Virus record (IMG/VR): IMGVR_UViG_3300010354_000739
Coordinates: 1-22,368 of that record
Strand: one strand, 5' to 3'
DNA from: a virus
DNA: 22,368 bases
The translations under genes and the position numbers were made by a program. The first letter of the stretch is position 1; every line of letters starts with the position of its first letter. Below are positions 1 to 6,229 of the stretch, in pieces. The notes below the pieces were generated by a model that did no database searches, was not told the DNA's origin, and saw only the letters and a program-made list of their open reading frames with translations.

Positions 1-675
1 ATTAGTCAAAATCCAACATTGGATATAAAGATTAATTATTTACCTAAAGGACAGTATTTTGAAGGACCTGTAAAAAAGAGATGGATATTCCTTCATCACA
101 CAGCAGGTTGGCAGAATCCTTTTGGTACTATTAATGGTTGGGGAAGAGATGATAGGGGACAAGTAGCAACAGAATTTGTTATGGGAGGTCAATCAATCTA
201 TGGTAATGACAACCAATATGATGGTGTTGTTGTACAAGCATTCCCTGCAGGTGGTTATGGTTGGCATTTAGGAATAGGTAGAAGTGCTATGCATTTAGAG
301 TCAGTAGGTATTGAGGTATGTAATTTTGGTAATTTAACTAATGGTAAAACTTATGCAGGTGGTACTGTTGTTGAATCACAAATAGTTAAGCTAAAACAAC
401 CATTTAAAGGTTATCAGTATTTCCATAGATATTCAGATAAACAAATAGCTGAATTAAAGAAGCTAATATTGTATATAGCTAATAGGGATAATATTGATCC
501 TAGAAAGGGTATTAAGCAATTAATTGAAGCTAAGGGTGTATTCCCAGCTTTTGAGATGACAGATGAAAGGTATTGTAGTATGAATCCAGGTATGTATACC
601 CATGTTAATGCTTATGCTAGGAAAATTGATATGTTTCCACAGCAAGAGTTAGTTGACATGATTATGAGTTTATAA
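1..675 (+). CDS. N-acetylmuramoyl-L-alanine amidase (endolysin), 5' end outside window
   Basis: The reading frame is open to the left edge, so the gene probably starts upstream; the first possible in-frame start here is a TTG at 19. The protein matches the Amidase_2/PGRP fold, zinc amidases that cut the bond between MurNAc and L-Ala in peptidoglycan. Counting from the TTG codon, the visible motifs are LHHTAG (His26/His27), the VGIEV-N-G segment near residue 95, and the C-terminal H195-x6-K202-x-D204. Asp in the last zinc-ligand position is the AmpD-like arrangement rather than the Cys of T7 lysozyme. No signal peptide or separate wall-binding domain is visible, so release probably needs a holin not seen here. 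The next gene starts one base after the stop. The family call is firm; the true N-terminus is unknown. Confidence 0.88.
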   Translation: MSQNPTLDIKINYLPKGQYFEGPVKKRWIFLHHTAGWQNPFGTINGWGRDDRGQVATEFVMGGQSIYGNDNQYDGVVVQAFPAGGYGWHLGIGRSAMHLESVGIEVCNFGNLTNGKTYAGGTVVESQIVKLKQPFKGYQYFHRYSDKQIAELKKLILYIANRDNIDPRKGIKQLIEAKGVFPAFEMTDERYCSMNPGMYTHVNAYARKIDMFPQQELVDMIMSL

Positions 676-676
676 C

Positions 677-886
677 ATGGCAGATATAACAATGTGCAAT
701 GGTAATGGTTGTCCTAAAAAGGACAGCTGTTACCGTTTTACAGCTAAACCTAATGAATTATGGCAATCATATTTTATGGATATACCATATAAAAATAATG
801 ATTGTGATATGTATTGGTCTGTAAAAGATAATAATAATTTAAAGCCTTGTCAGGCACATGATAAAGAAGATGACAGTAATACATGA
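677..886 (+). CDS. Small cysteine-rich phage protein, unknown function
   Basis: This is a 69-residue protein starting one base after the amidase stop. It has a clustered cysteine pattern, C-x4-C-x5-C near the N-terminus (residues 7, 12 and 18), with two more cysteines in DCDMYW and PCQ near residues 43 and 58. The spacing suggests a small zinc-binding or otherwise metal-stabilised domain, but no named family is recognised. The C-terminal end is acidic (KEDD). It overlaps the next gene, so the two are probably translated from the same transcript. The coding call rests on tight packing, the A/T-rich third positions shared with neighbours, and the ordered cysteines. Function is unknown. Confidence 0.7.
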   Translation: MADITMCNGNGCPKKDSCYRFTAKPNELWQSYFMDIPYKNNDCDMYWSVKDNNNLKPCQAHDKEDDSNT

Positions 887-1067
887 GCTAAGACAAGTAT
901 TGTGGGTTGAAACACCACATGGTGATGGTGTAGTGTTATTCCTAATGGATTATGGTGTACATGAGAATACTATATATGTAGTAGCCTTAGAGAGTACAAG
1001 AGAAATAAAACACTATACTAGTAATCAGATTAAGATATGTAATAACTATACACTATTTAACAAATAA
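870..1067 (+). CDS. Small hypothetical protein
   Basis: The chosen start gives 65 residues (MTVIHELRQVLWVE...). An in-frame ATG at 858 would add four residues (MIKK) and lengthen the overlap with the preceding gene from 17 to 29 bases, so the start is uncertain. The sequence alternates short beta-like segments (VLWVET, GVVLFLMDY, TIYVVALE) with charged turns. This fits a small beta-barrel-like domain that contains a GDGVV turn, but I do not recognise a family. It sits in a run of small genes between the amidase and the radical-SAM gene. No function can be assigned. Confidence 0.6.
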   Translation: MTVIHELRQVLWVETPHGDGVVLFLMDYGVHENTIYVVALESTREIKHYTSNQIKICNNYTLFNK

Positions 1068-1070
1068 ACT

Positions 1071-1316
1071 ATGGCTAAAGTAACAATAGAATTTAACTTA
1101 GATAATGCTGATGATAAAAGAGAATACTATATAAATCATAAAGCTGAAGATATGGCTATGTTTATATGGGAGTTATCTCATAATACAAAGAAAAGTATAG
1201 GGTATGATATAGAAGGTAGTAGTAAATTTAGTAAATATGATACTCTTGATTTAGTATTTGATAAAATACATGAGATGTTACAAGAATATGATATTAACGT
1301 TGATAAATTAGGATAA
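1071..1316 (+). CDS. Small acidic hypothetical protein
   Basis: This 81-residue protein starts three bases after the previous stop. It opens with a beta strand (KVTIEFNLDNADDKREYY), followed by probable helices (AEDMAMFIWELSHNTKK and LDLVFDKIHEMLQEYDIN). The beginning resembles small phage proteins that open with a VTIEFDLD-like strand and continue with a helix rich in Met/Trp; these have no known role. There are no cysteines, transmembrane segments or catalytic motifs. Co-directional packing with both neighbours supports its being real. Confidence 0.65.
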   Translation: MAKVTIEFNLDNADDKREYYINHKAEDMAMFIWELSHNTKKSIGYDIEGSSKFSKYDTLDLVFDKIHEMLQEYDINVDKLG

Positions 1317-1317
1317 T

Positions 1318-1338
1318 ATGACACCAAAAGAAAAAGCA
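1318..1338 (+). repeat. Direct repeat, copy 1 (start of paralogue A)
   Basis: Twenty-one bases encoding MTPKEKA are identical to 1518-1538, exactly 200 bases downstream. The repeat marks the shared beginning of the two duplicated genes. Confidence 0.9.
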
Positions 1339-1521
1339 CAATATTTATTTGATAATTTTTATAATCATTGTTTTAATCCTGATTCATATGTAAATGAAGA
1401 TAATGCCAAACAATGTGCATTAATAGCAGTAGATGAAATTATTAAGTTTGGAAATCAAATGGGTATTAGAGAACCTATGATGTATTGGCATGATGTAAAA
1501 CAAGAAATAAATAAATTATGA
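1318..1521 (+). CDS. Small helical protein, first copy of tandem paralogue pair
   Basis: This 67-residue protein starts one base after the previous stop. It opens with MTPKEKAQYLFDNFYN, then an AKQCALIAVDEII helix, and ends in YWHDVKQEINKL. The next gene shares this layout: MTPKEKA, AKQCALI, then W-x2-VKQEI-x-KL. The first 21 bases of the two genes are identical and lie exactly 200 bases apart, so the pair arose by tandem duplication. The domain looks all-helical, with the AKQCAL segment as its most conserved part. I recall such short TPKEKA proteins as recurrent in Bacteroidota phage genomes, without known function. Confidence 0.75.
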   Translation: MTPKEKAQYLFDNFYNHCFNPDSYVNEDNAKQCALIAVDEIIKFGNQMGIREPMMYWHDVKQEINKL

Positions 1522-1538
1522 CACCAAAAGAAAAAGCA
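1518..1538 (+). repeat. Direct repeat, copy 2 (start of paralogue B)
   Basis: This is identical to 1318-1338. Beyond it the nucleotide identity drops while the protein pattern stays recognisable. Confidence 0.9.
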
Positions 1539-1715
1539 AATGAATTGGTTGAAAAATTTATGAAACCAATTGATGAGTTACATAAATATCCGATGTGTTT
1601 TAGCACAGCTAAACAATGTGCTTTAATATGTTGTAATGAAGTATTAGGTTATATGGGTTCTGATAGAGGTACTGAGTTTTGGATTAAAGTTAAACAAGAA
1701 ATAGAAAAACTATGA
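1518..1715 (+). CDS. Small helical protein, second copy of tandem paralogue pair
   Basis: This 65-residue paralogue overlaps the stop of the preceding gene by four bases (ATGA junction). It keeps the N-terminal MTPKEKA, the central TAKQCALICCNEVL helix and the C-terminal FWIKVKQEIEKL, but the loop between them differs in length and sequence, so the copies have diverged well beyond a recent duplication. The CC pair in the central helix is specific to this copy. Partial sequence divergence in a small helical protein could mean hetero-oligomer formation or separate targets, but that is inference. No function is known. Confidence 0.75.
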   Translation: MTPKEKANELVEKFMKPIDELHKYPMCFSTAKQCALICCNEVLGYMGSDRGTEFWIKVKQEIEKL

Positions 1716-1990
1716 AAAGACAAATAGCAGGTATAGAAATATGGAAGTTATCTATAATATTTATTTCAGCCATTGTTCTTGAGGCAAATAGTATAGCAGG
1801 TTTTAAATTTTTAATGAATAAAAATTGGATGGGAATGGCACTTATGGTATTTGTTAATCCATTTCTATGCTTACCCATGAACCATTACACTATTGAAGTC
1901 AAAACAATGAAGCAAAGAAGTATAATTGCACTTGCATTTTCCTTAGGATTTCTAACAGGTGTATTAACAATTAGACCTTTTTTTCTTTAA
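1712..1990 (+). CDS. Small integral membrane protein
   Basis: This 92-residue protein begins with an ATGA overlap on the previous stop. Three hydrophobic stretches are visible: about residues 11-31 (LSIIFISAIVLEANSIAGFKF), 39-56 (WMGMALMVFVNPFLCLPM) and 68-90 (QRSIIALAFSLGFLTGVLTIRPFF). They are separated by short basic or charged loops, so it is a likely inner-membrane protein with two or three spans. A holin is conceivable because the amidase lies five genes upstream, but no holin family is recognised, and several small genes lie between. Function is left open. Confidence 0.7.
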   Translation: MKRQIAGIEIWKLSIIFISAIVLEANSIAGFKFLMNKNWMGMALMVFVNPFLCLPMNHYTIEVKTMKQRSIIALAFSLGFLTGVLTIRPFFL

Positions 1991-1994
1991 TAAC

Positions 1995-2855
1995 ATGGTA
2001 GAAAAAGTAACTAGAAAATCAATGTTAATAAGACCTAGTGGTAGATCTACTGATTTTATTAGTCCATCATTTGGTTATGGTTGTTTATATAACTGTGGTT
2101 ATTGCTATATGAAAAGACATAAACCTAATGGTTTAACTATAGCACGTAATACAGGAGATATATTAACAGCTATAAACAATCATGCATGGTTTGCAAGTGT
2201 TGATAAACCTAACCAAACACATGAATCATATATAACTTATGATATATCATGTAATGAAGACTTTGCTTTACACTTAAAGTATCATGATTGGGAAAGGATA
2301 TTTAAGTTCTTTAAAGATCATCCAATAGCTATGGGTAGCTTTGCTACTAAGTATGTTAATGATGCTATGCTTAAGTTTAATCCTGAAGGTAAAATTAGGA
2401 TTAGATTTAGTCTTATGCCACAAGTATATTCAGATCAATTAGAACCTAAGACTAGTCAGATATACAGTAGAATTAAAGCTATTAATAGATTTATTGAAGC
2501 AGGTTATGATGTACACGTTAATTTTAGTCCAGTAATAGTAGATAATAAATGGTTAGATCATTATGAGTTATTGTTTAAGGAACTTGATAGCAATGTAAAT
2601 CCTAAATATAAAGATAAGGTAAAAGCTGAAGTTATATTCTTAACACACAATAGTGATAAACATAAGACTAATGTTATTTATAATCTACCAGGTGAGCACT
2701 TAATATGGAAACCTAAACTACAAGAGCCTAAAACATCACAATATGGTGGTGAGAATCTAAGATATAAGGCTAAGAATAAGGTTAATTATATTAAAGAGTT
2801 TACTGAGTTACATGACAAAATTATTCCTTGGAATACAATTAGGTATATATTTTAA
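1995..2855 (+). CDS. Radical SAM protein, spore photoproduct lyase-like
   Basis: This 286-residue protein has a radical-SAM cluster motif, C30-x3-C34-x2-C37, within FGYGCLYNCGYCYMKRH. The three cysteines would ligate a [4Fe-4S] cluster that splits S-adenosylmethionine. The conserved start (IRPSGRSTDFISPSFGYGCLYNCGYCY) and the later blocks YITYDISCNEDFALH, MGSFATKYVN, IRIRFSLMPQ and VHVNFSPVIV match the layout of spore-photoproduct-lyase-like proteins. SplB itself reverses the UV-made thymine dimer of spores. A Bacteroidota phage has no spore stage, so a general role in DNA photoproduct repair or another base chemistry is inferred. The length is slightly under that of bacterial SplB (about 340). 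The gene starts four bases after the preceding stop. The radical-SAM call is strong; the substrate is unknown. Confidence 0.82.
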   Translation: MVEKVTRKSMLIRPSGRSTDFISPSFGYGCLYNCGYCYMKRHKPNGLTIARNTGDILTAINNHAWFASVDKPNQTHESYITYDISCNEDFALHLKYHDWERIFKFFKDHPIAMGSFATKYVNDAMLKFNPEGKIRIRFSLMPQVYSDQLEPKTSQIYSRIKAINRFIEAGYDVHVNFSPVIVDNKWLDHYELLFKELDSNVNPKYKDKVKAEVIFLTHNSDKHKTNVIYNLPGEHLIWKPKLQEPKTSQYGGENLRYKAKNKVNYIKEFTELHDKIIPWNTIRYIF

Positions 2856-2861
2856 ACAATT

Positions 2862-2873
2862 AAATTAAACAAT
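2862..2873 (+). promoter_or_regulatory. A-rich translation initiation element
   Basis: AAATTAAACAAT lies directly before the ATG at 2874. It nearly matches the elements before the genes at 9344 and 10192. No GGAGG-type ribosome site is present, as expected for Bacteroidota translation. Confidence 0.5.
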
Positions 2874-3089
2874 ATGGATATACATAAAATCACGTTATCT
2901 GAAGAAGAAATAAAATTCAGATACACAATACAAGAGGTGATAGATCGCCTTTTATATTGCCCAGGCTACAGGGAAAAGCTAGCACAATTCAATCAGGAAT
3001 TTAATATTCCAACCAGGTACAAAAACATGTATGAACCTTTTAAATTTAAAAAAAATGAAGCTATACTTCAAGTCAATTCTTGCGATTAA
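2874..3089 (+). CDS. Hypothetical protein, 71 residues
   Basis: The start ATG is preceded by the A-rich element AAATTAAACAAT. The protein reads as mostly helical, with a central block TIQEVIDRLLYCPGYREKLAQFNQEFNIPTR, and no family is recognised. Its codon use (AGG, CGC, GGC, TAC, TTC, ATC) is noticeably richer in G and C than that of the neighbours, which almost always end codons in A or T. That may mean a later acquisition. The last 35 bases overlap the next gene in another frame. The start context and plausible protein composition support it, but homology would be needed to confirm it. Confidence 0.6.
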   Translation: MDIHKITLSEEEIKFRYTIQEVIDRLLYCPGYREKLAQFNQEFNIPTRYKNMYEPFKFKKNEAILQVNSCD

Positions 3090-3576
3090 CATTGGTATGT
3101 TAATATTGTCTACTATAAGTATTACAACAACTCAGAATACACTAATAATATTAGGTAGTATAGCATTTACTATATTCTGGTGTGTAAACTTATATAAAAA
3201 TATATTAAGTTATATTAATGATGAAAAACAAAGTATATTAAATGAGGTTGAAGAACCTAAAATAGAAGAACAACCTAAAGATGTACTTAGTTCAGAATCA
3301 ATTTATACTCAATTAAATGGATTAACAAAAGATGAAATTCTATGGTTATATGAACATGTTGAAAATCAAAAAACTAGTTTAATTGAAGTTAATACTAATC
3401 GTAGAGAAAATTTAGTAGGTGTTTTAAACATGTTTAATGAAACTAAAGGTCTTGAGCATTTATATGAAGATGCTAGGAAAGATTTAGATGCGTGGGATGA
3501 ATTTTATTTAGAACATAGTTCAATGGTAGCTAGAATATTACCTAAAATTGAACTATTAAAAGAAGCTGTATCATAG
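3055..3576 (+). CDS. Membrane-anchored helical protein
   Basis: I chose the ATG at 3055 (MKLYFKSILAINIGM...), 173 residues, because it follows an A-rich run. An in-frame ATG at 3031 would add MNLLNLKK. Two hydrophobic segments near residues 6-22 and 29-48 form a membrane hairpin, with the rest probably cytoplasmic. The soluble part holds an acidic stretch (EVEEPKIEEQPKD) and long amphipathic helices ending in ILPKIELLKEAVS. It ends with TAG and overlaps the previous gene. No family is recognised; the topology suggests an inner-membrane anchor or scaffold made early in infection. It is the last protein gene before the RNA region. Confidence 0.65.
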   Translation: MKLYFKSILAINIGMLILSTISITTTQNTLIILGSIAFTIFWCVNLYKNILSYINDEKQSILNEVEEPKIEEQPKDVLSSESIYTQLNGLTKDEILWLYEHVENQKTSLIEVNTNRRENLVGVLNMFNETKGLEHLYEDARKDLDAWDEFYLEHSSMVARILPKIELLKEAVS

Positions 3577-3599
3577 ATACTGCCATTTAGAGTAAATAT

Positions 3600-3696
3600 A
3601 GCTGGTTAGTGTAACCGTTGTAAATGGCGGCTTCCGCATTGGATGAGGTAACACCCGCGATAAGTGGAGATGGAGGTTCAAATCCTCCACCAGCTA
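3600..3696 (+). ncRNA. tRNA-like RNA with acceptor stem and T-arm but no normal anticodon arm
   Basis: A perfect 7-bp acceptor stem is seen (AGCTGGT at 3600-3606 with ACCAGCT at 3689-3695), with A3696 as discriminator. The T-arm is canonical: GGAGG, loop TTCAAAT, CCTCC at 3672-3688. At 97 nt the element is longer than ordinary tRNAs. Inside, 3609-3616 can pair with 3647-3654 (7 of 8 positions). A hairpin at 3623-3640 has stem GCGG/CCGC and a three-base loop. CCGC/GTGG at 3655-3667 could form a variable-arm hairpin. I could not build a standard D-arm plus seven-base anticodon loop, so no amino acid is assigned. An alternative fold pairs 3582-3589 with 3621-3628 and makes a GGTTA/TAACC hairpin. 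It could be a divergent or degenerate tRNA, or a tRNA mimic. No CCA is encoded. Confidence 0.45.
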
Positions 3697-3703
3697 TTAA
3701 TTT

Positions 3704-4079
3704 GGGGAATACATGGAAAGAATCTATAAAGTAAAATTAAACAAGCAAGTATCCCATTGCCTATTAACACGTGGGATTAATAAATTAGTAGGTAACCGAG
3801 TAATTGGCAACAATGACTCAAGCCTTGGATCTATCCAAGATCTTAAGTATGCACTAGCTAACAATTTGTTAGCAAAGCAAGTTGAGGAACTTGTAGCTGC
3901 TTAACGATAGCTAACATCCCAAATCCATGAGCCTACAAGAGGGACTGTACTCTTAAAGGCAAGTATATTATTATTACTATAAAGAATAATATTTTGTTTA
4001 TTTGGAATAAATAAACTAAACTTGTAGAAAACTTAATATTAATTATAGGTTAACGGGGGTTCGAATCCCCCATTCTCCA
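3704..4079 (+). ncRNA. ssrA: Candidate phage tmRNA (transfer-messenger RNA)
   Basis: The tmRNA is a tRNA/mRNA hybrid that frees stalled ribosomes and tags the broken protein. GGGGAAT (3704-3710) pairs with ATTCTCC (4072-4078), with G3.U70 as the one wobble, the identity mark for alanyl-tRNA synthetase; A4079 is the discriminator. The T-arm is GGGGG-TTCGAAT-CCCCC (4055-4071). There is no D-stem, only ten bases (3711-3720). A long interrupted P2 helix follows: 3721-3729 with 4043-4051 (9 bp), 3736-3740 with 4033-4037, and 3741-3745 with 4021-4025. Clear hairpins lie at 3798-3819 (GCAA loop), 3824-3839 and 3931-3960. An in-frame segment ends ELVAA-stop at 3902-3904, with the stop in a hairpin loop (TAGCT/AGCTA) as in E. 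coli helix 5. The resume codon is probably GCA 3851, 11 bases after a hairpin, giving tag ALANNLLAKQVEELVAA; GCT 3857 or GCA 3872 are alternatives. The usual GAUUCGAC block is not found, so it is divergent. Confidence 0.68.
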
Positions 4080-4094
4080 CTAAAACAAATAAAT

Positions 4095-4352
4095 ATGCCA
4101 AAACAATTAGTAACAACCAATTCTACTGGTGAATTGGTATTGCGTAGATATGTACGCAAGTTTAATGGTAATACCATTAATCCAAATAATTTTGATAAAG
4201 CTCATTTAAAAGCTTATCTCAAAGGTTATCAGAACTTTAGACATGGTTATGATAATGAAGGAAATCCTTTATGGTATAAAGTACAAGGTAGGTTATACGT
4301 TGAAGAAATACCTCTTAAAGTTGAAGAAAACAATGCTGAACAGAAAGATTGA
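4095..4352 (+). CDS. Hypothetical protein upstream of DNA polymerase
   Basis: This 85-residue protein starts 15 bases after the tmRNA-like 3' end and follows an AAAACAAATAAAT tract that fits the local initiation style. It is basic in the first two thirds (LRRYVRKFNGNTINPNNFDKAHLKAYLKGYQNFRHGYDNEG) and acidic at the end (VEENNAEQKD). No motif is recognised. Its last 20 bases overlap the start of the polymerase gene, so expression is probably coupled. A role near replication is suggested only by position. Confidence 0.65.
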   Translation: MPKQLVTTNSTGELVLRRYVRKFNGNTINPNNFDKAHLKAYLKGYQNFRHGYDNEGNPLWYKVQGRLYVEEIPLKVEENNAEQKD

Positions 4353-6228
4353 AATTTATGATATTGAGACATTAGCTGGGTGTTTTACCTATACAGGTTA
4401 TAATATAGACACTCAAGATATATCTCAATTTGTTATTAGTAATAACACTAATGACTATCAAAAGCTTATAAAACATTTAAAGGATATTGTAGCTCAAGTA
4501 GGTTTTAACAATGTTAATTTTGATTATCCTGTACTACATCATATGTTACTGAATTACAATAAATTAAGTACATATAGTACACAAGAATTATGTCAGGAAA
4601 TACATAATGTAGCACAGAATATAATTAACAATCAGGACAATGGGTTTAACGGTATTAAATTTAAGGATTATTTCATACCACAAATAGATTTATTTAGGAT
4701 ATGGCATTTTAATAACAAAGCACGTAGGACTAGTCTTAAGTCTTTGGAGATAGCTATGAATTATCCTAATGTTAAGGAAATGCCTATAAACCATAATATA
4801 AGCGTTTTAACAGATGATCAGGTTCAACAAGTACTTGACTATAACCTAAATGATGTTATGGCAACTAAAGCCTTTTATGACCGTTCTTTAGATAAATTAA
4901 AACTAAGGAAAGATATTAAGGTTAAATATGGTCTTGATTGTATTAATTTTAGTGATTCAAGAATAGGTGAATCTTTAGTACTAGATTTATATTGTAAAAA
5001 GATTGGAGCTAATAAATGGGATATTAAAGAGCTTAGAACTCATAGACCTACTATAGCATTAAAAGATTGTATATTTAACTATATTAAGTTTGAGAGTAAA
5101 GAATTTAATGATTTACTTGATAAGTTTAATAATAAGATTATTACACAAACTAAAGGTGCTATTAAAAACTCAGTAATATTCCATGGTTTTAAGTATGATT
5201 ATGGTGCAGGTGGTATTCATGGTTGCATTAAAGCTGGTGTATATGAGGCTAATGAGAATTATGTAATTATTGATGCAGATGTAGCATCACTATATCCTAG
5301 TATAGCTGTACTTAATAACCTGTATCCTGAGCATTTAGGACCAGAGTTTATTGATGTATATGCTGATATACTTAAACAGCGTATAGATGCTAAAAATGCA
5401 GGTAATATGAGTATATCTGATGCATTAAAGTTATCACTTAATAGTGTATATGGTAAATCTAATGAGGCTACCTCATTCTTGTATGATCCTATGTATACTA
5501 TGAAGACTACTATTAATGGTCAGCTCATGCTTACTATGTTAGCAGAAGAATTAGTACTTAGAATACCTAATCTTATTGTATTACAAATTAATACTGATGG
5601 TATAACTGTTATGATTCCTAATAATAATAAAAGTATTAATAGTTATTATAACATTTGCCAACATTGGGAAAAAATAACTAAGTTAACTTTAGAATATGTT
5701 GGTTATAGTAAAATGATTATTAGAGATGTTAATAATTATATTGCTGTAAGTACTAAAGGTAAAGTTAAATATAAAGGTGCATTTGAGATTACCAAAGATT
5801 TACATAAAGATAACTCATTTAAGGTTATACCAATAGCTCTTAGTGAGTATTTTGTAAATGGTATACCTATTGAACAAACTATTAAGAATCATAAGAATAT
5901 ATATGATTTTTGTGGTAGACAGAAGTTTGATAGTAAATCTAAAGGACAAATATCTTATGTTAAACAAGATGATGTAGGTAATTATATTGAGATTTCAGAA
6001 GATACTAACAAAAACACCAGATATTATGTTAGTAATAAAGGTAGTGTGTTTACCAAAGTTTATAAATCTGGAGAAAAAGAAGCTATCAACAAAGGTTATT
6101 TGGTTACTTTATTTGATAATTATGTAGATAAGGATTGGGATTCTTATGACATTAATTACCAGTTTTATATAAAGGAAGCTAATAAGGAGATTGATAGTAT
6201 TATTGATAAACAATTAACGTTATTTTAA
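4333..6228 (+). CDS. Family-B DNA polymerase with 3'-5' exonuclease
   Basis: The enzyme copies the phage genome and proofreads. I place the start at ATG 4333 (MLNRKIEIYDIET), 631 residues, because the first exonuclease motif begins at once; the frame stays open upstream but only inside the previous gene. The exonuclease motifs are D10-I-E12, VNFDYP and YNLND. Polymerase motif A is D316-VASLYPS, motif B K366-LSLNSVYG and motif C NTD422G. Motif A to B is only about 50 residues, so there is no room for the TPR2 insertion of phi29-type protein-primed enzymes. A nucleic-acid-primed enzyme is therefore inferred, in line with the primase and helicase genes downstream. The next gene starts one base after the stop. 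Confidence 0.92.
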   Translation: MLNRKIEIYDIETLAGCFTYTGYNIDTQDISQFVISNNTNDYQKLIKHLKDIVAQVGFNNVNFDYPVLHHMLLNYNKLSTYSTQELCQEIHNVAQNIINNQDNGFNGIKFKDYFIPQIDLFRIWHFNNKARRTSLKSLEIAMNYPNVKEMPINHNISVLTDDQVQQVLDYNLNDVMATKAFYDRSLDKLKLRKDIKVKYGLDCINFSDSRIGESLVLDLYCKKIGANKWDIKELRTHRPTIALKDCIFNYIKFESKEFNDLLDKFNNKIITQTKGAIKNSVIFHGFKYDYGAGGIHGCIKAGVYEANENYVIIDADVASLYPSIAVLNNLYPEHLGPEFIDVYADILKQRIDAKNAGNMSISDALKLSLNSVYGKSNEATSFLYDPMYTMKTTINGQLMLTMLAEELVLRIPNLIVLQINTDGITVMIPNNNKSINSYYNICQHWEKITKLTLEYVGYSKMIIRDVNNYIAVSTKGKVKYKGAFEITKDLHKDNSFKVIPIALSEYFVNGIPIEQTIKNHKNIYDFCGRQKFDSKSKGQISYVKQDDVGNYIEISEDTNKNTRYYVSNKGSVFTKVYKSGEKEAINKGYLVTLFDNYVDKDWDSYDINYQFYIKEANKEIDSIIDKQLTLF

Positions 6229-6229
6229 T

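Noticed and set aside
3713-3904. A 63-codon frame that could be called a protein gene
   Set aside because: It lies wholly within the tmRNA candidate, is crossed by several perfect hairpins (3798-3819, 3824-3839, 3857-3873, 3878-3893), and its start codon falls in the D-like linker. Only its 3' end, as the tag frame, is likely to be translated.
3704-4079. A tRNA interrupted by a group I intron
   Set aside because: No P/Q/R/S core elements (paired GACTA/TAGTC-type P7 strands) were found, and the 5' part has neither D-stem nor anticodon stem. The tmRNA reading explains more of the pairings.
4243-4332. An upstream start for the DNA polymerase
   Set aside because: The extra 30 residues (KEILYGIKYKVGYTLKK...) come from the overlapped upstream gene, and the exonuclease motif starts right after ATG 4333.
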